Origin: Kangiella sp.
GTDB taxonomy: Bacteria; Pseudomonadota; Gammaproteobacteria; Enterobacterales; Kangiellaceae
Assembly (NCBI GenBank): GCA_028284185.1
Contig: JANQSG010000031.1
Span: 1 to 50,127 of the forward strand
Length of the DNA stretch: 50,127 bases
Direction of reading: 5' to 3'
Under the pieces are notes generated by a model, which saw only the letters and a program-made list of their open reading frames with translations, had not been told where the DNA came from and ran no database searches. The position numbers and the translations under genes were made by a program. This document shows, piece by piece, positions 1-11,201 of the stretch (positions are counted from its first letter, which is position 1; each line of letters starts with the position of its first letter).

Positions 1-1
1 A

Positions 2-3000
2 AGTAATACTAGTCGTACGGGTCAAGCGACCTTCCCTTTGGAGGCGGGTACGAATGAGTTGAAGTGGTATTACTATAAGAATCATTCAGGTACGGCTCAG
101 CCTCATCGTTTTGTGATTGATAACGTTAAGGTGACAGTGTCAGATGGAATTGTTGATAGTGATACGGATGGTATTGATGACAATTGGGAGTTGACTTATT
201 TTGGTAATTTAACGACAGATCTAAGTATTGACCATGATGGTGATAATTTATCCAGTTTCCAGGAATATAATTTAGGTACTAACCCTCAAGATGTTGACTC
301 AGATACTGATGGTATGAGTGATGATTGGGAATATCAGAATCAACTTAATCCAACCAATGCTAGTGATGCTAGTCAAGATCCTGATGGTGATTCATTTATT
401 AATTTAGATGAATTCTGGGGGCAAACAGATCCTAATAATACTAATGAATTCCCTCTAGGCGTTGCTATTAAATTTGAAGGCTCTGAGATTATGCCTTTAA
501 ATTGGATAATGGAAGGTTCAGCACCATGGACATTTGACAATACTACTTATTCTGAAGGCTCTCAGTCTTTACGCTCGGGAACCATTGGCCATAGTCAAAG
601 TTCAATCACTAAAGTTGCTGTCAGTGCTTACGATGGTTTTATTCGTTTTGATGCAAAAGTAGATGCTCAAGCTTGTTGTGACATCCTTAAGTTTTATATT
701 GATGATGTTTTAAAACAGACTATTCAATTAACTGAATTTAAAACTTTCTACTTACCCATTTCAGCCGGCCCGCATGAGTTAAAGTGGGAATACACGAAAA
801 ATGGTGGAACTTCGACAGGTCAAGATGCTGCTTGGATCGACAATGTCTTTATTACTGCCGCAGAATACTTTGATAATTCCCCACCAGGGCATGTAATTCC
901 AACATTGACTAGAGTAAACACAGGCACCCAAGTTGATATTAATTGGTCAGATTATGATGCAGTAGCTAATGGCGATGATATTGCTTCTTACAGAGTTTAT
1001 CAATCTAGCACCGAGTTTACTGATATTACTAATGCTACTTTGTTAGCTACGGTAGAAAGCAATATCAGAAATTATCGTGTTAATAATCTTAATCGTGATA
1101 CTCAATATTATTTTGCGGTTGTTGCAGTCGATCTATTAGGGAATAAATTAACGGCTATTAATTCTCATTCAATAACCACGGTCGATACTTTAGCACCAAG
1201 TCAAGTTTATGGCACTTCAGTCGATTCAAAAGATACATCTTTTGTCGCCACATGGCAGCCATCGAACTCTGATGATATCGCTGGATATCAACTCGTTCTA
1301 AATGATGAAACACCAGTTGAGGTTTCAACAACTACTTTGTCTTATGAGTTTTCAGGATTAGCAGCTAACTCTCGGTATCAAGTAATTATCAAGGCGGTTG
1401 ACGCTTCAGGCAATATTAATTCAGGTCGTTACATTAGTGCGGCAACACTGTATGAAAACCCATCAATTACCAATATTGAAGAGTTAAGCGGTAAGGTAAC
1501 TTTAAATTGGTTGCCAGTAGGTGATGTATCAGGCATTAGCCAATATAAAATTTATGTAAGTCAAACACCGATTACGGATATTACCCATTTAACTCCAGAG
1601 GTTTCAATATCTGGTAATGCGGCTTCAGCATCAGTAGCCCGTTTAACCAATGGTGTAGAGTATCACTTTGCGGTTGCTGCCGTTAACATTAATGGTTTTA
1701 AAAAATCATTAGTAACAAGCATGACTGCTACGCCTGGCGAGGATACGCAAGGGCCGAATGTAACTTCGGTTAAATTAAACGGCGTGGAATTAGTTGACAA
1801 TGCTGTGTTATCTTCAGATGGCATCGCTTCGGTTACTGCTCAAGATCAAAGTGGTGTGTCTCGAGTTGAGTTCTATTTAGATGGAAATTTATTTGATACT
1901 AAATTCTCTTCTAACGGTACCTATAGCACGACTTTGCAAGTGGCTGATATTACTGATGGCAATCATAATTTATTAGTTAAGGCTTATGATACGTTAGATT
2001 TTGCAACAGAAGTTGTACGCGTCATTAATGTTGATTTGCCTGCTCCAGATGCGCCAACTTGGACATCACCAGCGAATAACTCGACAACTAATGAATCAAG
2101 AATTGATTTAATAGCTCAAACTGAGGCTAGTGAATATCAAATCAGTAATAACGGTTCAGTTATTCAGGATTGGACTACTTATTCTGGTAATCAATTCCAA
2201 GTAAATGTTGAACTTACTGAAGGGGAAAATCGTTTAACCGCTAAAGTGCGCAACCGTGGTGGCGAGAGTTCTGAAAGTTCAGTTTTAATTATAAACTTGG
2301 ATACGAGTATTCCAGAAGCGCCAACAGGCCTGGTCGCTTCAAGTAAACCAATGGGACAGATACAGCTTTCATGGAATGCCAGCGCTGGAGATAAAGTGGC
2401 AGGATATGATGTCTACCGTAGTAATGGTCCATTTGATGACTTAACTGTTGCGACTCGTGTTAACAGTGCTCATCTAAACACGACACGCTTTGATGATATG
2501 CCTGAAGACGATGGTACCTATTATTATCGCGTTGTAGCGATTAATGAGCTGGAAACTCCTAGTCAATTATCAAATAGTGTAGAAGCTGTCGCAGATAGTA
2601 CAGCACCAACGGCTACCCTTAGCTATGAACCTTTAAGTGCTTATGATGCAACAACTGAAACCTATGGGCGCGGTGAAGTTAATGTCACTATTGAAGTTTC
2701 CGAACCATTATTAACGGTTCCCTTTGTGGCAATTAAACCAGCTGATGGTGCCATTCAGATGTTGGATTTACAAAAATCTTCGGAAACGGTTTATACGGCT
2801 AAATTGCTCATTGACCAAGATAACCAGTCAGGAATGAGTACCGCCACCTTCTCTGCAAAAGATAAAATTGGCAACCAGGGCACTGATATAACGGAAGGCT
2901 TAAGTATCAAAATTGACTCAAAAGGTCCGAATGTTATTGCGTTAACTACAGAGCCTGCGCATCCAATTAAGAATGATGAAACGACGCCTGTTACCATTAC

Positions 3001-6000
3001 CGTCAATTTTAGTTTAGACGAAGCCGTTAAACCGGGTACGACTCCAACGCTAAGCTATCGCTTATCAGGTACTGATAGACTTGAGACGGCGATTGATAAT
3101 GTTGCTGCTGTTGATGGTCAAGAAAACCAATGGAGTGGTAGCTTTGAACTGCCTTCTGATGCTGGTTTAGCTGGAGTTGAATTATTGAGTTTTGTTTACC
3201 AAGCTGAAGATGCCTTAAACAACTCATCAACTGAAATTGATAACTCAAACCGTATTCAGGTTTATCAAGGTGATTTACCACCACTGGATACGCCATTTGG
3301 ATTGAAGGCTGAGGTACAGGCTGGAGGTCAAATTAAGATTTCCTGGTATGAAGTTCCAGAAGCTGCTGATTATCAACTTTATCGTCAAGCACCTGAAGAA
3401 ACTGAGTTAACAGAGTTTGTTCGGATCGGAGCTGGAGATATTCTAGAGTACCTTGATGCTACTGGTCTTGATGGCGAGTACCGCTATGCAATTGCCAGCG
3501 TACGCCAAAGTAATGGCGAAGAAACTTTAAGTGCCATGAGCGAAGTAGTGACGGCATCTGCTGATAGTCAGTTGCCTGAAGCACCAACCAACCTAACGCT
3601 TGAATTAACGCCTATTGGTATCCAAGCGAATTGGGTGTTAAGCACTTCGGATGATGTCGCTTCTTATCAGTTGTATCGAGCTGAAACAACGCCTATAAAC
3701 TCTATTGAAGGCTTAGAAGCTGCTATTGAAGGTATCCCTGCTTCCAGCCCATCAGTGGTTGATCAAAAGCCTGAGCAAACGCTGCCAGCTTATGTCGTAG
3801 TTGCCATAGATGAAGCAGGCAATTTATCAGCGCCAAGTAACACAGCTTACTTAAACGTTGAGTTGTTCCCTGTTGCAACCATAGCGGTTGAGCAATCATT
3901 GGATCAAAACCCAGTATTAAGTTGGACGCATAAAAATACCGATATCGCAGGTTTTGATTTGTATCTGGGTGATAAAGACACTGGCTTTAAAGTCAATGAT
4001 GCTTTAATTACTGGACTCGATTTTACCGATTCAGGTTATGCTAATGATAACCGTCAGTACACCATAGTTGCTAAAGATTCCAATGGCGTTGAGAGTTTAC
4101 CAAGAAGTATCTTCTTGCCTAAGCTTGATATCCAATTAAAAGAAGGTGAGTTATTAAAAACCAACTTAATTAATGAGTTGGAGTTCTTAGTTACCAATCA
4201 TAATGAACAAAGTTACAATAATAACCGCTTGAAGTTAGTGATTGCAGGTAAAGAACACTTATCTGAAAGTTTCTCGTTAGCAGCTAACTCAACTGAACTT
4301 ATTAAAGTTGTGGTTGGTGGTTATGAAGAATTATCGACCTTAAGTGATTTTGAGGTCACTTGGGAAAGTAAACCATCAGCAACAGAAACCATCAGCGTTA
4401 AACGCAATGATCAAGTCGAAGTCTTGCCTGGTGCTTTAAATGTAGCTCTTGAGACCAAAGACATGATCCGAGGCGGTGCAGGTCAGGTTCGTTTTAGCAT
4501 CGACAATACTGGTGAAGCCATGATGGAGCTTATAACAGCTTTAAGTCGTGGTAATGCTGATTCACATGATATTCGATTTATCTTAAAAGATTTAGATGGC
4601 AATGTTTTAGCCACTCAGAAGTTCAAACAAGCTCTAGGTGATAGCGTATTAACTTTGGCTTCGGGCCAAACGGTTGTGCGTATCCCGGCAGGACAAACTT
4701 GGATCTCTAATTGGGTGGACTTTAATATTCCAGTAGCAGCACCAGAACAAGTACAGTTGCAAGTTCAGATTGATAAGATTTATCGAAATGTGGGCTTGCC
4801 TGAAGCCGTGTCTCTAAAAGGGACTAACACCAACCGTGATTTATCGCTAATTGATACGCCCTATACAGGAGGCGCTGTTACGATAACACCTGTATCTTCA
4901 TTTGGCGATCAAGACATTACTATTACTGGTAAAGCGATTGAAAGAGCAACCTTAGCAGCGTTGCCAAATGTAGAGCTTAAACTAGTAATAACGGTTAATG
5001 GTTTTGAGAAAGTCTCAACGATTACAACCGATGCTAATGGCGACTTTAGCTATGTCTATACACCGGATAATGATGAGTCAGGTACTTATAAAGTTTCAGT
5101 CATTCACCCTGAGTTAACTGAGCGTCCCGATCATGGTCAGTTTGTGATTAATGATGTGGTTATTCGTCCGAATAATTTAACGGTTCGTATTCCTAAGCGT
5201 TATACCCAGGAATTGCCAATCTCGGTAACGGGCGGTGATGGAACTAACTTAACCAACGTTCGTTTTGAATTGATCGCAGAAGAGCAGCCTAATGCAACCT
5301 TGCCGGCAGATATTAATTTAGTTTTTGCAGAGCCAGTATCTATCGGTTCAAAGCAGCGTAAGAATCTGTATGTGCAAATGACCCCAGGCGATGGCGCCGC
5401 AGAGCAAAGCTCTTTTGTGTTAAGCCTTATGTCTGATGAAAGCGGAACAACACCTATCGGCAAGGCTATCGTGAATTATAGTCTGACAGAAGCTCAGCCT
5501 GCGCTATATTACTCACCAAGCTTTGTAGAAACCGGGGTTACTCTGGAAGGTGAAGTCAGCGAAACGATTACTTTGGAAAACAAAGGTGTCGATACCATGC
5601 GCGATATTAACTTAGAATTATTGCGCCAAGATGGTTTTGCAGCGCCTAACTGGTTATCCATGAATGTAAATGCTAATTTTGGTGATATTGAAGTTGGTCA
5701 AAAACGTCAATTAGCCATAACGGCAAGACCGCAAAATCAAGCATCCCCAGGTGTTTATGAATTTAAACTTCGAGTATCTTCCAGTAACCATCCGGTTAGA
5801 GATATTCCTGTGTTTGTTTCTTTAACTGAGTCGGGAGTGGGCGGCTATCAGTTTAAAGTCTCGGATATATACACTGCAACTTTAGATCCGAATGGTAATT
5901 TAATCCAGGGGTTACAAGGTGCCACTATTCGACTGCAAAACGAAGATGTGCCAAGCATTGAGTTCTCTTTAAGCACCAATCAGTTAGGTGAAGTCTTATT

Positions 6001-6766
6001 TGATAACTTACCAGCGGGTCGTTACAGCTATTGGACAAGTGCGGATAAGCATTTAGAAAAACATGGCCGTTTGGACGTTCGCCCAGGTGTCATTCGTAAT
6101 GAAAGTGTTTTCCTTGATTATCAATTAATTACCCTTGAGTGGTCGGTACGTGAAATTACTATTGAAGATCGTTATGAAATTATCTTAACGGCAACCTATG
6201 AAGTCGATGTGCCTGCTGCAGTGGTAGTTTTAGCACCTTCTTCAGCGACCATCCCAGATATGCAGACAGGTGATGTTTTCTATGGCGAGCTAACCATTAC
6301 TAACCATGGTTTAATCCGCGCTGATGAAGTGGTTTATAACTTGCCACAGTCAGATCAGTATTATCAGTTTGAATTCTTAACTTCATCGCTTCCTGAAAGT
6401 TTGGAAGCAAAAGAAGTGAAACGAATCTCATACCGTGTTACCGCTTTACAGTCGCTTGAACCTGAAGTGGATGGAACCGGTGGTGGTTGCTATACCTACC
6501 GTTCATGTATGGATAGCAAGGCTAGTTATCAATGCGCTAATGGCGATGAATCCAGTAGTTCAAGCACCAGTTGTTGGACAAGAAGCTATGGTGTCTGCGG
6601 AGGTGGCTCTGGCGGCGGTGGCGGTTGGTTTGGCGGCGGTGGTGGCTATGGCGGAGGCGGATCCGGAGGCTCAAACTATGATCCTCCAAAACAATCCCCA
6701 TTGCCGCCATGTGCAGCCGATGGTAAGGATTGTAATGCTGATGGAAATGGTTCGGGAGAACAATGA
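2..6766 (+). CDS. Giant exported Ca-binding / fibronectin-III repeat protein, 5'-truncated by window edge
   Basis: The reading frame is open back to base 2, so the true start lies outside the window; the TTG at 38 is not a real start. The visible N-terminus is the tail of a module (NELKW, then VIDNV) that is repeated complete at about residues 145-275 (HELKW, then WIDNV), so at least one earlier copy is missing. Residues are counted from base 38. Order: thrombospondin-3/EF-like DxDxDG repeats (about 45-140), the lectin-like module, many FN3 and Ig-like domains (about 285-1300), an Ig-like A-type domain near 1630-1690, a NEW3-like domain from about 1824, a carboxypeptidase-regulatory-like fold (about 1937-2018), then a Cys-containing, Gly-rich tail (about 2150-2242). 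It probably acts outside the cell as an adhesin or scaffold. Its stop overlaps the RHS start (ATGA), so it is likely cotranslated with that gene. Molecular function is unknown. Confidence 0.85.
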   Translation, partial: SNTSRTGQATFPLEAGTNELKWYYYKNHSGTAQPHRFVIDNVKVTVSDGIVDSDTDGIDDNWELTYFGNLTTDLSIDHDGDNLSSFQEYNLGTNPQDVDSDTDGMSDDWEYQNQLNPTNASDASQDPDGDSFINLDEFWGQTDPNNTNEFPLGVAIKFEGSEIMPLNWIMEGSAPWTFDNTTYSEGSQSLRSGTIGHSQSSITKVAVSAYDGFIRFDAKVDAQACCDILKFYIDDVLKQTIQLTEFKTFYLPISAGPHELKWEYTKNGGTSTGQDAAWIDNVFITAAEYFDNSPPGHVIPTLTRVNTGTQVDINWSDYDAVANGDDIASYRVYQSSTEFTDITNATLLATVESNIRNYRVNNLNRDTQYYFAVVAVDLLGNKLTAINSHSITTVDTLAPSQVYGTSVDSKDTSFVATWQPSNSDDIAGYQLVLNDETPVEVSTTTLSYEFSGLAANSRYQVIIKAVDASGNINSGRYISAATLYENPSITNIEELSGKVTLNWLPVGDVSGISQYKIYVSQTPITDITHLTPEVSISGNAASASVARLTNGVEYHFAVAAVNINGFKKSLVTSMTATPGEDTQGPNVTSVKLNGVELVDNAVLSSDGIASVTAQDQSGVSRVEFYLDGNLFDTKFSSNGTYSTTLQVADITDGNHNLLVKAYDTLDFATEVVRVINVDLPAPDAPTWTSPANNSTTNESRIDLIAQTEASEYQISNNGSVIQDWTTYSGNQFQVNVELTEGENRLTAKVRNRGGESSESSVLIINLDTSIPEAPTGLVASSKPMGQIQLSWNASAGDKVAGYDVYRSNGPFDDLTVATRVNSAHLNTTRFDDMPEDDGTYYYRVVAINELETPSQLSNSVEAVADSTAPTATLSYEPLSAYDATTETYGRGEVNVTIEVSEPLLTVPFVAIKPADGAIQMLDLQKSSETVYTAKLLIDQDNQSGMSTATFSAKDKIGNQGTDITEGLSIKIDSKGPNVIALTTEPAHPIKNDETTPVTITVNFSLDEAVKPGTTPTLSYRLSGTDRLETAIDNVAAVDGQENQWSGSFELPSDAGLAGVELLSFVYQAEDALNNSSTEIDNSNRIQVYQGDLPPLDTPFGLKAEVQAGGQIKISWYEVPEAADYQLYRQAPEETELTEFVRIGAGDILEYLDATGLDGEYRYAIASVRQSNGEETLSAMSEVVTASADSQLPEAPTNLTLELTPIGIQANWVLSTSDDVASYQLYRAETTPINSIEGLEAAIEGIPASSPSVVDQKPEQTLPAYVVVAIDEAGNLSAPSNTAYLNVELFPVATIAVEQSLDQNPVLSWTHKNTDIAGFDLYLGDKDTGFKVNDALITGLDFTDSGYANDNRQYTIVAKDSNGVESLPRSIFLPKLDIQLKEGELLKTNLINELEFLVTNHNEQSYNNNRLKLVIAGKEHLSESFSLAANSTELIKVVVGGYEELSTLSDFEVTWESKPSATETISVKRNDQVEVLPGALNVALETKDMIRGGAGQVRFSIDNTGEAMMELITALSRGNADSHDIRFILKDLDGNVLATQKFKQALGDSVLTLASGQTVVRIPAGQTWISNWVDFNIPVAAPEQVQLQVQIDKIYRNVGLPEAVSLKGTNTNRDLSLIDTPYTGGAVTITPVSSFGDQDITITGKAIERATLAALPNVELKLVITVNGFEKVSTITTDANGDFSYVYTPDNDESGTYKVSVIHPELTERPDHGQFVINDVVIRPNNLTVRIPKRYTQELPISVTGGDGTNLTNVRFELIAEEQPNATLPADINLVFAEPVSIGSKQRKNLYVQMTPGDGAAEQSSFVLSLMSDESGTTPIGKAIVNYSLTEAQPALYYSPSFVETGVTLEGEVSETITLENKGVDTMRDINLELLRQDGFAAPNWLSMNVNANFGDIEVGQKRQLAITARPQNQASPGVYEFKLRVSSSNHPVRDIPVFVSLTESGVGGYQFKVSDIYTATLDPNGNLIQGLQGATIRLQNEDVPSIEFSLSTNQLGEVLFDNLPAGRYSYWTSADKHLEKHGRLDVRPGVIRNESVFLDYQLITLEWSVREITIEDRYEIILTATYEVDVPAAVVVLAPSSATIPDMQTGDVFYGELTITNHGLIRADEVVYNLPQSDQYYQFEFLTSSLPESLEAKEVKRISYRVTALQSLEPEVDGTGGGCYTYRSCMDSKASYQCANGDESSSSSTSCWTRSYGVCGGGSGGGGGWFGGGGGYGGGGSGGSNYDPPKQSPLPPCAADGKDCNADGNGSGEQ

Positions 6767-9700
6767 TGGTTAATAATACGAATCAAATTAAGATAATGGC
6801 ATTAATGAGATATACCTTTAAGGCTTTCACGGCAATAGCGCTTACCTGTTTTATGAGTCATGTTGCTATATCGGCCGCTAGCGGCCGTATCATCAGCCGC
6901 GTTGATTACAGTGGTGCGATTTATGAAGAGACGGTCACTGATATGCAGGTTAAAGTGCTTGGTGGCTATGTTTCATTAAAGCGCAAATACAATAAAGATG
7001 GATGGACTCTTAATTCGAATTGGCAAAACTTGACCTTCAAAGACCCTGCCAATAGGTCTGTGCGCTACGTCTCTGCCTCTGGGAGCTCAGGCTCAGACAC
7101 AAGCAGCGAAATTGTTGTTCGTCCTGGCGATCCCGAGCCAGTCATTCGAACGATTATGCGCGGTCGTTTTGAATATAAACCGGTATCCAGTCAAGAGCCG
7201 GATCGTTATGTTGATGAGTACAACCCATCGTTGCAAATTGTTCGCACAGAGACCGGTTATCGCTGGAGTAATAAACAAGGCGATTGGATTGACTATAGCG
7301 CTACCGGTGCGACAAAGGCTTACGCTAATAAGAATGGGGTAAGCGTTAATTTTGTGCGTGACGCTAATGGACGTATCACCACCGTTAACGACCATTCAGG
7401 CAATTCTGTTTTAACTTATGATTATTCAACCGATGGACGATTGGTCGTTACTGATTATGAAGGTCGAACCGTGAAATACCATGGTCATTTTCCATTTATT
7501 GATAAGGTAACCGATGTTCGTGGCAATGATTGGCTTTATACCTATCAGTCGATTAAGGGACAACTCTATTTAAGCAGTAAAACAGATCCACAAGGGCGTA
7601 AAACTGTCATTGGCCATGAGTTAGTTCCTGGCGGTTTGCAAACCATTAACATAGGTACTGATTCAGTCTGGACGATTGAGGAAATTACCGACCCTGTAAC
7701 CGGAGAAGTAACGGTTCGGGAGTCTTATAATAGCTCGGGTTCAGGACTGGTAGCCCGCTCTTATATGGTTCCAGCCAAAGTGATGTATACCCACATGATC
7801 TATGCTGATGGTGGCAGGGTTGATTACCGCTATTTTTATAATCAAAACACAAAGACTTACTCTTTAGTAGAAAAAAACAGTGATGGTATTGTCAGTGATA
7901 AGTGGTATGCCTTAGACGGTAAATTAAAACGCTATTCAGTAGGTGGAAAAATACTGTTTACCCGGGCAGAAGCTTCAAACGGTAGTCAAGCGGTTAAAAC
8001 GGATATCAAAGGACGTAAAACTAACTTTAACTATAATCAATGGGAAAAAATCTCAAGCATCGTACATCCAGATGGAACTTCTGCTTCCTATAGCTACCAT
8101 CCAAAATTTGCATTCATTACGGGGTTCACCGATGAAGATGGTCATAAGACGGCTGGTGAATACGATGATTTTGGCAATCTAACCAAAATTACGCGTGCTG
8201 CCGGTACGGCTAATCAGCGCGTTACTGAATTTGAATACGATGAATACGGTCAAGTGACTGTCATTAGACAAGTGGGTGATGAACATACCCAAACATCCAT
8301 TACCGAGTTCAGCTATGATACCAAAGGTAATGTGACTCAAGTCAAAGACCCCGAAGGCTTTATCACCAAATACCAGGATTACAACGCCTTAGGTTTGCCA
8401 AAAAAGGTGATTGATACTCGTCAGAAAACTTGGGAGTTTAGTTACGATGCTGCCGGCAATATCACTCAGCAAAAATCACCATTAGGATTCGTCACCAGCT
8501 TGACTTACGATAAAGTGGATAACTTAAAATCGCTTACCGATCCCGAACTCAATATCACTCAGTTTGGTTACGATGCACGTGACCGCTTAGTGACCTTAAC
8601 CAATCCGCTAGAAGATAGCTTCACGCTCAATTACTCTTTGGATGGGCGTCCTTTATCAGCGATTAATGAAGAAGGTCATCAAGCCAACTTTACTTATGAT
8701 CGCCAAAGGCGCTTGAAAAAGGTTGTGGATGCAGAGGGCTTAGCGACTGATTTTAATTACGAAGATGAAGATAAATCGGCTTTAGCGCGTTTAGATTCGA
8801 TTTTAACGCCGAATGGAAAGTTAAAATTCTCTTTGGATGAGCGAGGAAGGGTGGTGAGTCAAACCACAGCCAATGCGGATGATAGTATCGCTTTAGCCAC
8901 GCAATTTGAATATAACAAGCGTAATCTGACGACAAAAGTGACGGATGCTGAAAATAATAATTCAACTTATGAATATAATGCGCACAATGAGCTAGTGAAG
9001 GTTACCAATGCTTTAGGTCATATTACTCGCTTTGAGTATGATAGACGCGGTAATTTAACCAAAGTGATTGACCCTAAACAGAGTGCTACCACTTATCAGT
9101 ATGATCGCCGTAATTTACTCAAAGTTGAAACCAAACCGATGGGACAAACGATGTCCTATGAGTATGATGGTGAAGCGAATCTATTATCGGTCATCGATAG
9201 TAAAAACCAGGTGATGGTGTTTACTTACGATGATGATGGTCGTTTAACCAAAGAAGAACATAAAACGACGGTCAGCGCTACAACGACTGAAAAGACGGTA
9301 ACCTACAATTACAATAAAAATGGTTATCTTACCGCTTATAACGATGGCACCACCTCGGCGACTTATACCTTAGACAAACTCAGCCGCTTGCAATCCAGCA
9401 CCATTAACTATGGGAGTTTTAGCAAGCGTTTTAGTTATGAATATGCCAAAGACCAACAGGTAGCCAGCTTTACCAATGCCGAAGGGATTAAATCCAGTTA
9501 TCGGTATGATAAAGCCAATCGCTTAAGCCTGATCCAAATCGCAGGCCAGGGGAGTATCGCCTATACCGAATATGAAGGTTATCTGCCGAAGAAAATCGTT
9601 TATCCGGGTGGTGTTAATGTTACCAATAGCTACGATGGGATTGGCAGGTTGCTACAAGAAGCGGTTAAAGACCCTGCTGGCAATAGCCTGCAAGCCACGC

Positions 9701-11187
9701 ATTACCATTATGACAAGGTGGGTAATGTTATAAACAAAACCACTAGCTTAGGTGCTTTTGCTTACGAATACGATGCGATTTATCGGTTAACCAAAGCCGA
9801 CCAGCTCGCGCCATTGCAAAATCGAATCTATCAATACGATGAAGTAGGCAATCGCACCAGCACCGAAGTGGCAGGACAGAGCTGGCAATACAATGCCAAT
9901 CATGAATTACTCAGCTATGGCACAACATCAGAACAAACCCGCTTTGATTATGATGCCAATGGCAGTACAGTTACGAAAACGACCACCATGGATGGTGGAA
10001 GTGCTGGTAACGCAGGAGCAGTTACCAGTCCCACATCAACAGGTACAGAAACCTATCAATACGATGTGGCGAATCGTTTAAGAGAAGTCCGCAGAAATGG
10101 TGATTTAGTTGCCAGTTATTATTATGACCCCTTTGGCAAACGCCTTTCCAAAACGGTGAATGGTGAAACCACTTATTTCCTCTATGCCAATGAAGGCTTG
10201 ATTGGGGAATATGACGGAACAGGTGCTTTAAAACAAAGCTATCAATATTTACCAGACGCCCTATGGGGTACCGCACAACTGGGGATGATAAAAGGTGGAG
10301 AAGCTTATTTTTACCAACATGACCAGATTGGAACACCAAATTTATTGACCAGTAAAACCGGACAAGTCAAATGGAAAGGCACGGTAGATGCTTATGGGCA
10401 AATGCACACACAAATCAGCACTATCGACAGCCCTCTAAGATTCGCAGGTCAATACTTTGATAGTGAAACAGGGTATCACCAAAATTATCATCGTGACTAT
10501 AACCCAAGTACAGGAAGGTATTTACAATCTGACCCGATTGGATTAGCTGGGGGGATAAATATCTATGGGTATGTGCATCAGAATCCGATTATGTTGACAG
10601 ATCCAACGGGACAGTTTGCCTGTGGTGGTGTTTGTATTGCAGCAATAGCCGGAGGAATTATGGCTGGGCTCGATTATCTGTATCAAACACAAGTTGAAGG
10701 AAAATCAAATGAATGTGTTAATTGGTGGGAAGTCGGTGCTTGGGGATTAAGTGGAACTGGTATTGGAATAGTTGCTAGAAGTGCGTTATTTCATGGAGGT
10801 TTAGGGACTGCGATAAGACGATTCTTTTGGGATCCGCGTAAATGGAATCAAGTTGGCCGCAAATATTGGGATGCTCGTGGTGGTGCAGGTATGAGTTCAA
10901 TTGACCACTATATATTTGCACATGCTAGCGCAGTATATAGAGGCGGTTCTCTGCCGGCAGGACTTGTTAATGCGGGTTTCAATTTAGTTCGAATGCCAAT
11001 TGCTATGAACTCATACTTGGGGGGGATAGGTGTTTCAGGTGGTATGGGAAGTCAGATACTTCTTAATACTGCTCGGTTTGGCGCGTCAGCTTTTGTTGGT
11101 TTAACGGCTTTAACCGGTGCTGCAGGTGGTTATATGGTTGGTACTTTAGCGCAAGAAGATAATAGTTCATGCGAATGTAGCCAATAG
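6763..11187 (+). CDS. RHS/YD-repeat protein with Sec signal and variable C-terminal domain
   Basis: The 1474-aa protein has a hydrophobic signal near residues 20-40 (AISA/ASG cleavage region); ATG 6805 is an alternative start. From about residue 190 it carries dozens of YD repeats (YDxxGNLT, FxYDxxxRL), which in RHS/Tc proteins build a closed beta-shell around a C-terminal cargo. The RHS-associated core is at about 1250-1285 (RYLQSDPIGL, then GYVHQNP and DPTGQF), with the usual aspartyl self-cleavage motif DPxGL. The last roughly 190 residues differ: hydrophobic Gly/Ala segments flank a part with SIDHYIFAHA and NAGFNLVRMPIAMNS, which resembles a common RHS tip with conserved His and Asn, nuclease-like by inference only. 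A Sec signal rather than a PAAR domain argues against T6SS loading. The neighbours suggest toxin display on a surface assembly. Confidence 0.88.
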   Translation: MMVNNTNQIKIMALMRYTFKAFTAIALTCFMSHVAISAASGRIISRVDYSGAIYEETVTDMQVKVLGGYVSLKRKYNKDGWTLNSNWQNLTFKDPANRSVRYVSASGSSGSDTSSEIVVRPGDPEPVIRTIMRGRFEYKPVSSQEPDRYVDEYNPSLQIVRTETGYRWSNKQGDWIDYSATGATKAYANKNGVSVNFVRDANGRITTVNDHSGNSVLTYDYSTDGRLVVTDYEGRTVKYHGHFPFIDKVTDVRGNDWLYTYQSIKGQLYLSSKTDPQGRKTVIGHELVPGGLQTINIGTDSVWTIEEITDPVTGEVTVRESYNSSGSGLVARSYMVPAKVMYTHMIYADGGRVDYRYFYNQNTKTYSLVEKNSDGIVSDKWYALDGKLKRYSVGGKILFTRAEASNGSQAVKTDIKGRKTNFNYNQWEKISSIVHPDGTSASYSYHPKFAFITGFTDEDGHKTAGEYDDFGNLTKITRAAGTANQRVTEFEYDEYGQVTVIRQVGDEHTQTSITEFSYDTKGNVTQVKDPEGFITKYQDYNALGLPKKVIDTRQKTWEFSYDAAGNITQQKSPLGFVTSLTYDKVDNLKSLTDPELNITQFGYDARDRLVTLTNPLEDSFTLNYSLDGRPLSAINEEGHQANFTYDRQRRLKKVVDAEGLATDFNYEDEDKSALARLDSILTPNGKLKFSLDERGRVVSQTTANADDSIALATQFEYNKRNLTTKVTDAENNNSTYEYNAHNELVKVTNALGHITRFEYDRRGNLTKVIDPKQSATTYQYDRRNLLKVETKPMGQTMSYEYDGEANLLSVIDSKNQVMVFTYDDDGRLTKEEHKTTVSATTTEKTVTYNYNKNGYLTAYNDGTTSATYTLDKLSRLQSSTINYGSFSKRFSYEYAKDQQVASFTNAEGIKSSYRYDKANRLSLIQIAGQGSIAYTEYEGYLPKKIVYPGGVNVTNSYDGIGRLLQEAVKDPAGNSLQATHYHYDKVGNVINKTTSLGAFAYEYDAIYRLTKADQLAPLQNRIYQYDEVGNRTSTEVAGQSWQYNANHELLSYGTTSEQTRFDYDANGSTVTKTTTMDGGSAGNAGAVTSPTSTGTETYQYDVANRLREVRRNGDLVASYYYDPFGKRLSKTVNGETTYFLYANEGLIGEYDGTGALKQSYQYLPDALWGTAQLGMIKGGEAYFYQHDQIGTPNLLTSKTGQVKWKGTVDAYGQMHTQISTIDSPLRFAGQYFDSETGYHQNYHRDYNPSTGRYLQSDPIGLAGGINIYGYVHQNPIMLTDPTGQFACGGVCIAAIAGGIMAGLDYLYQTQVEGKSNECVNWWEVGAWGLSGTGIGIVARSALFHGGLGTAIRRFFWDPRKWNQVGRKYWDARGGAGMSSIDHYIFAHASAVYRGGSLPAGLVNAGFNLVRMPIAMNSYLGGIGVSGGMGSQILLNTARFGASAFVGLTALTGAAGGYMVGTLAQEDNSSCECSQ

Positions 11188-11201
11188 TAGGGTGGAAGAA
11201 T

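Noticed and set aside
6435-6773. A 112-codon + strand frame across the end of the giant gene
   Set aside because: It overlaps the Gly-rich tail in another frame; its Val/Ala-rich translation is the frame shadow of GGC/GGT codons.
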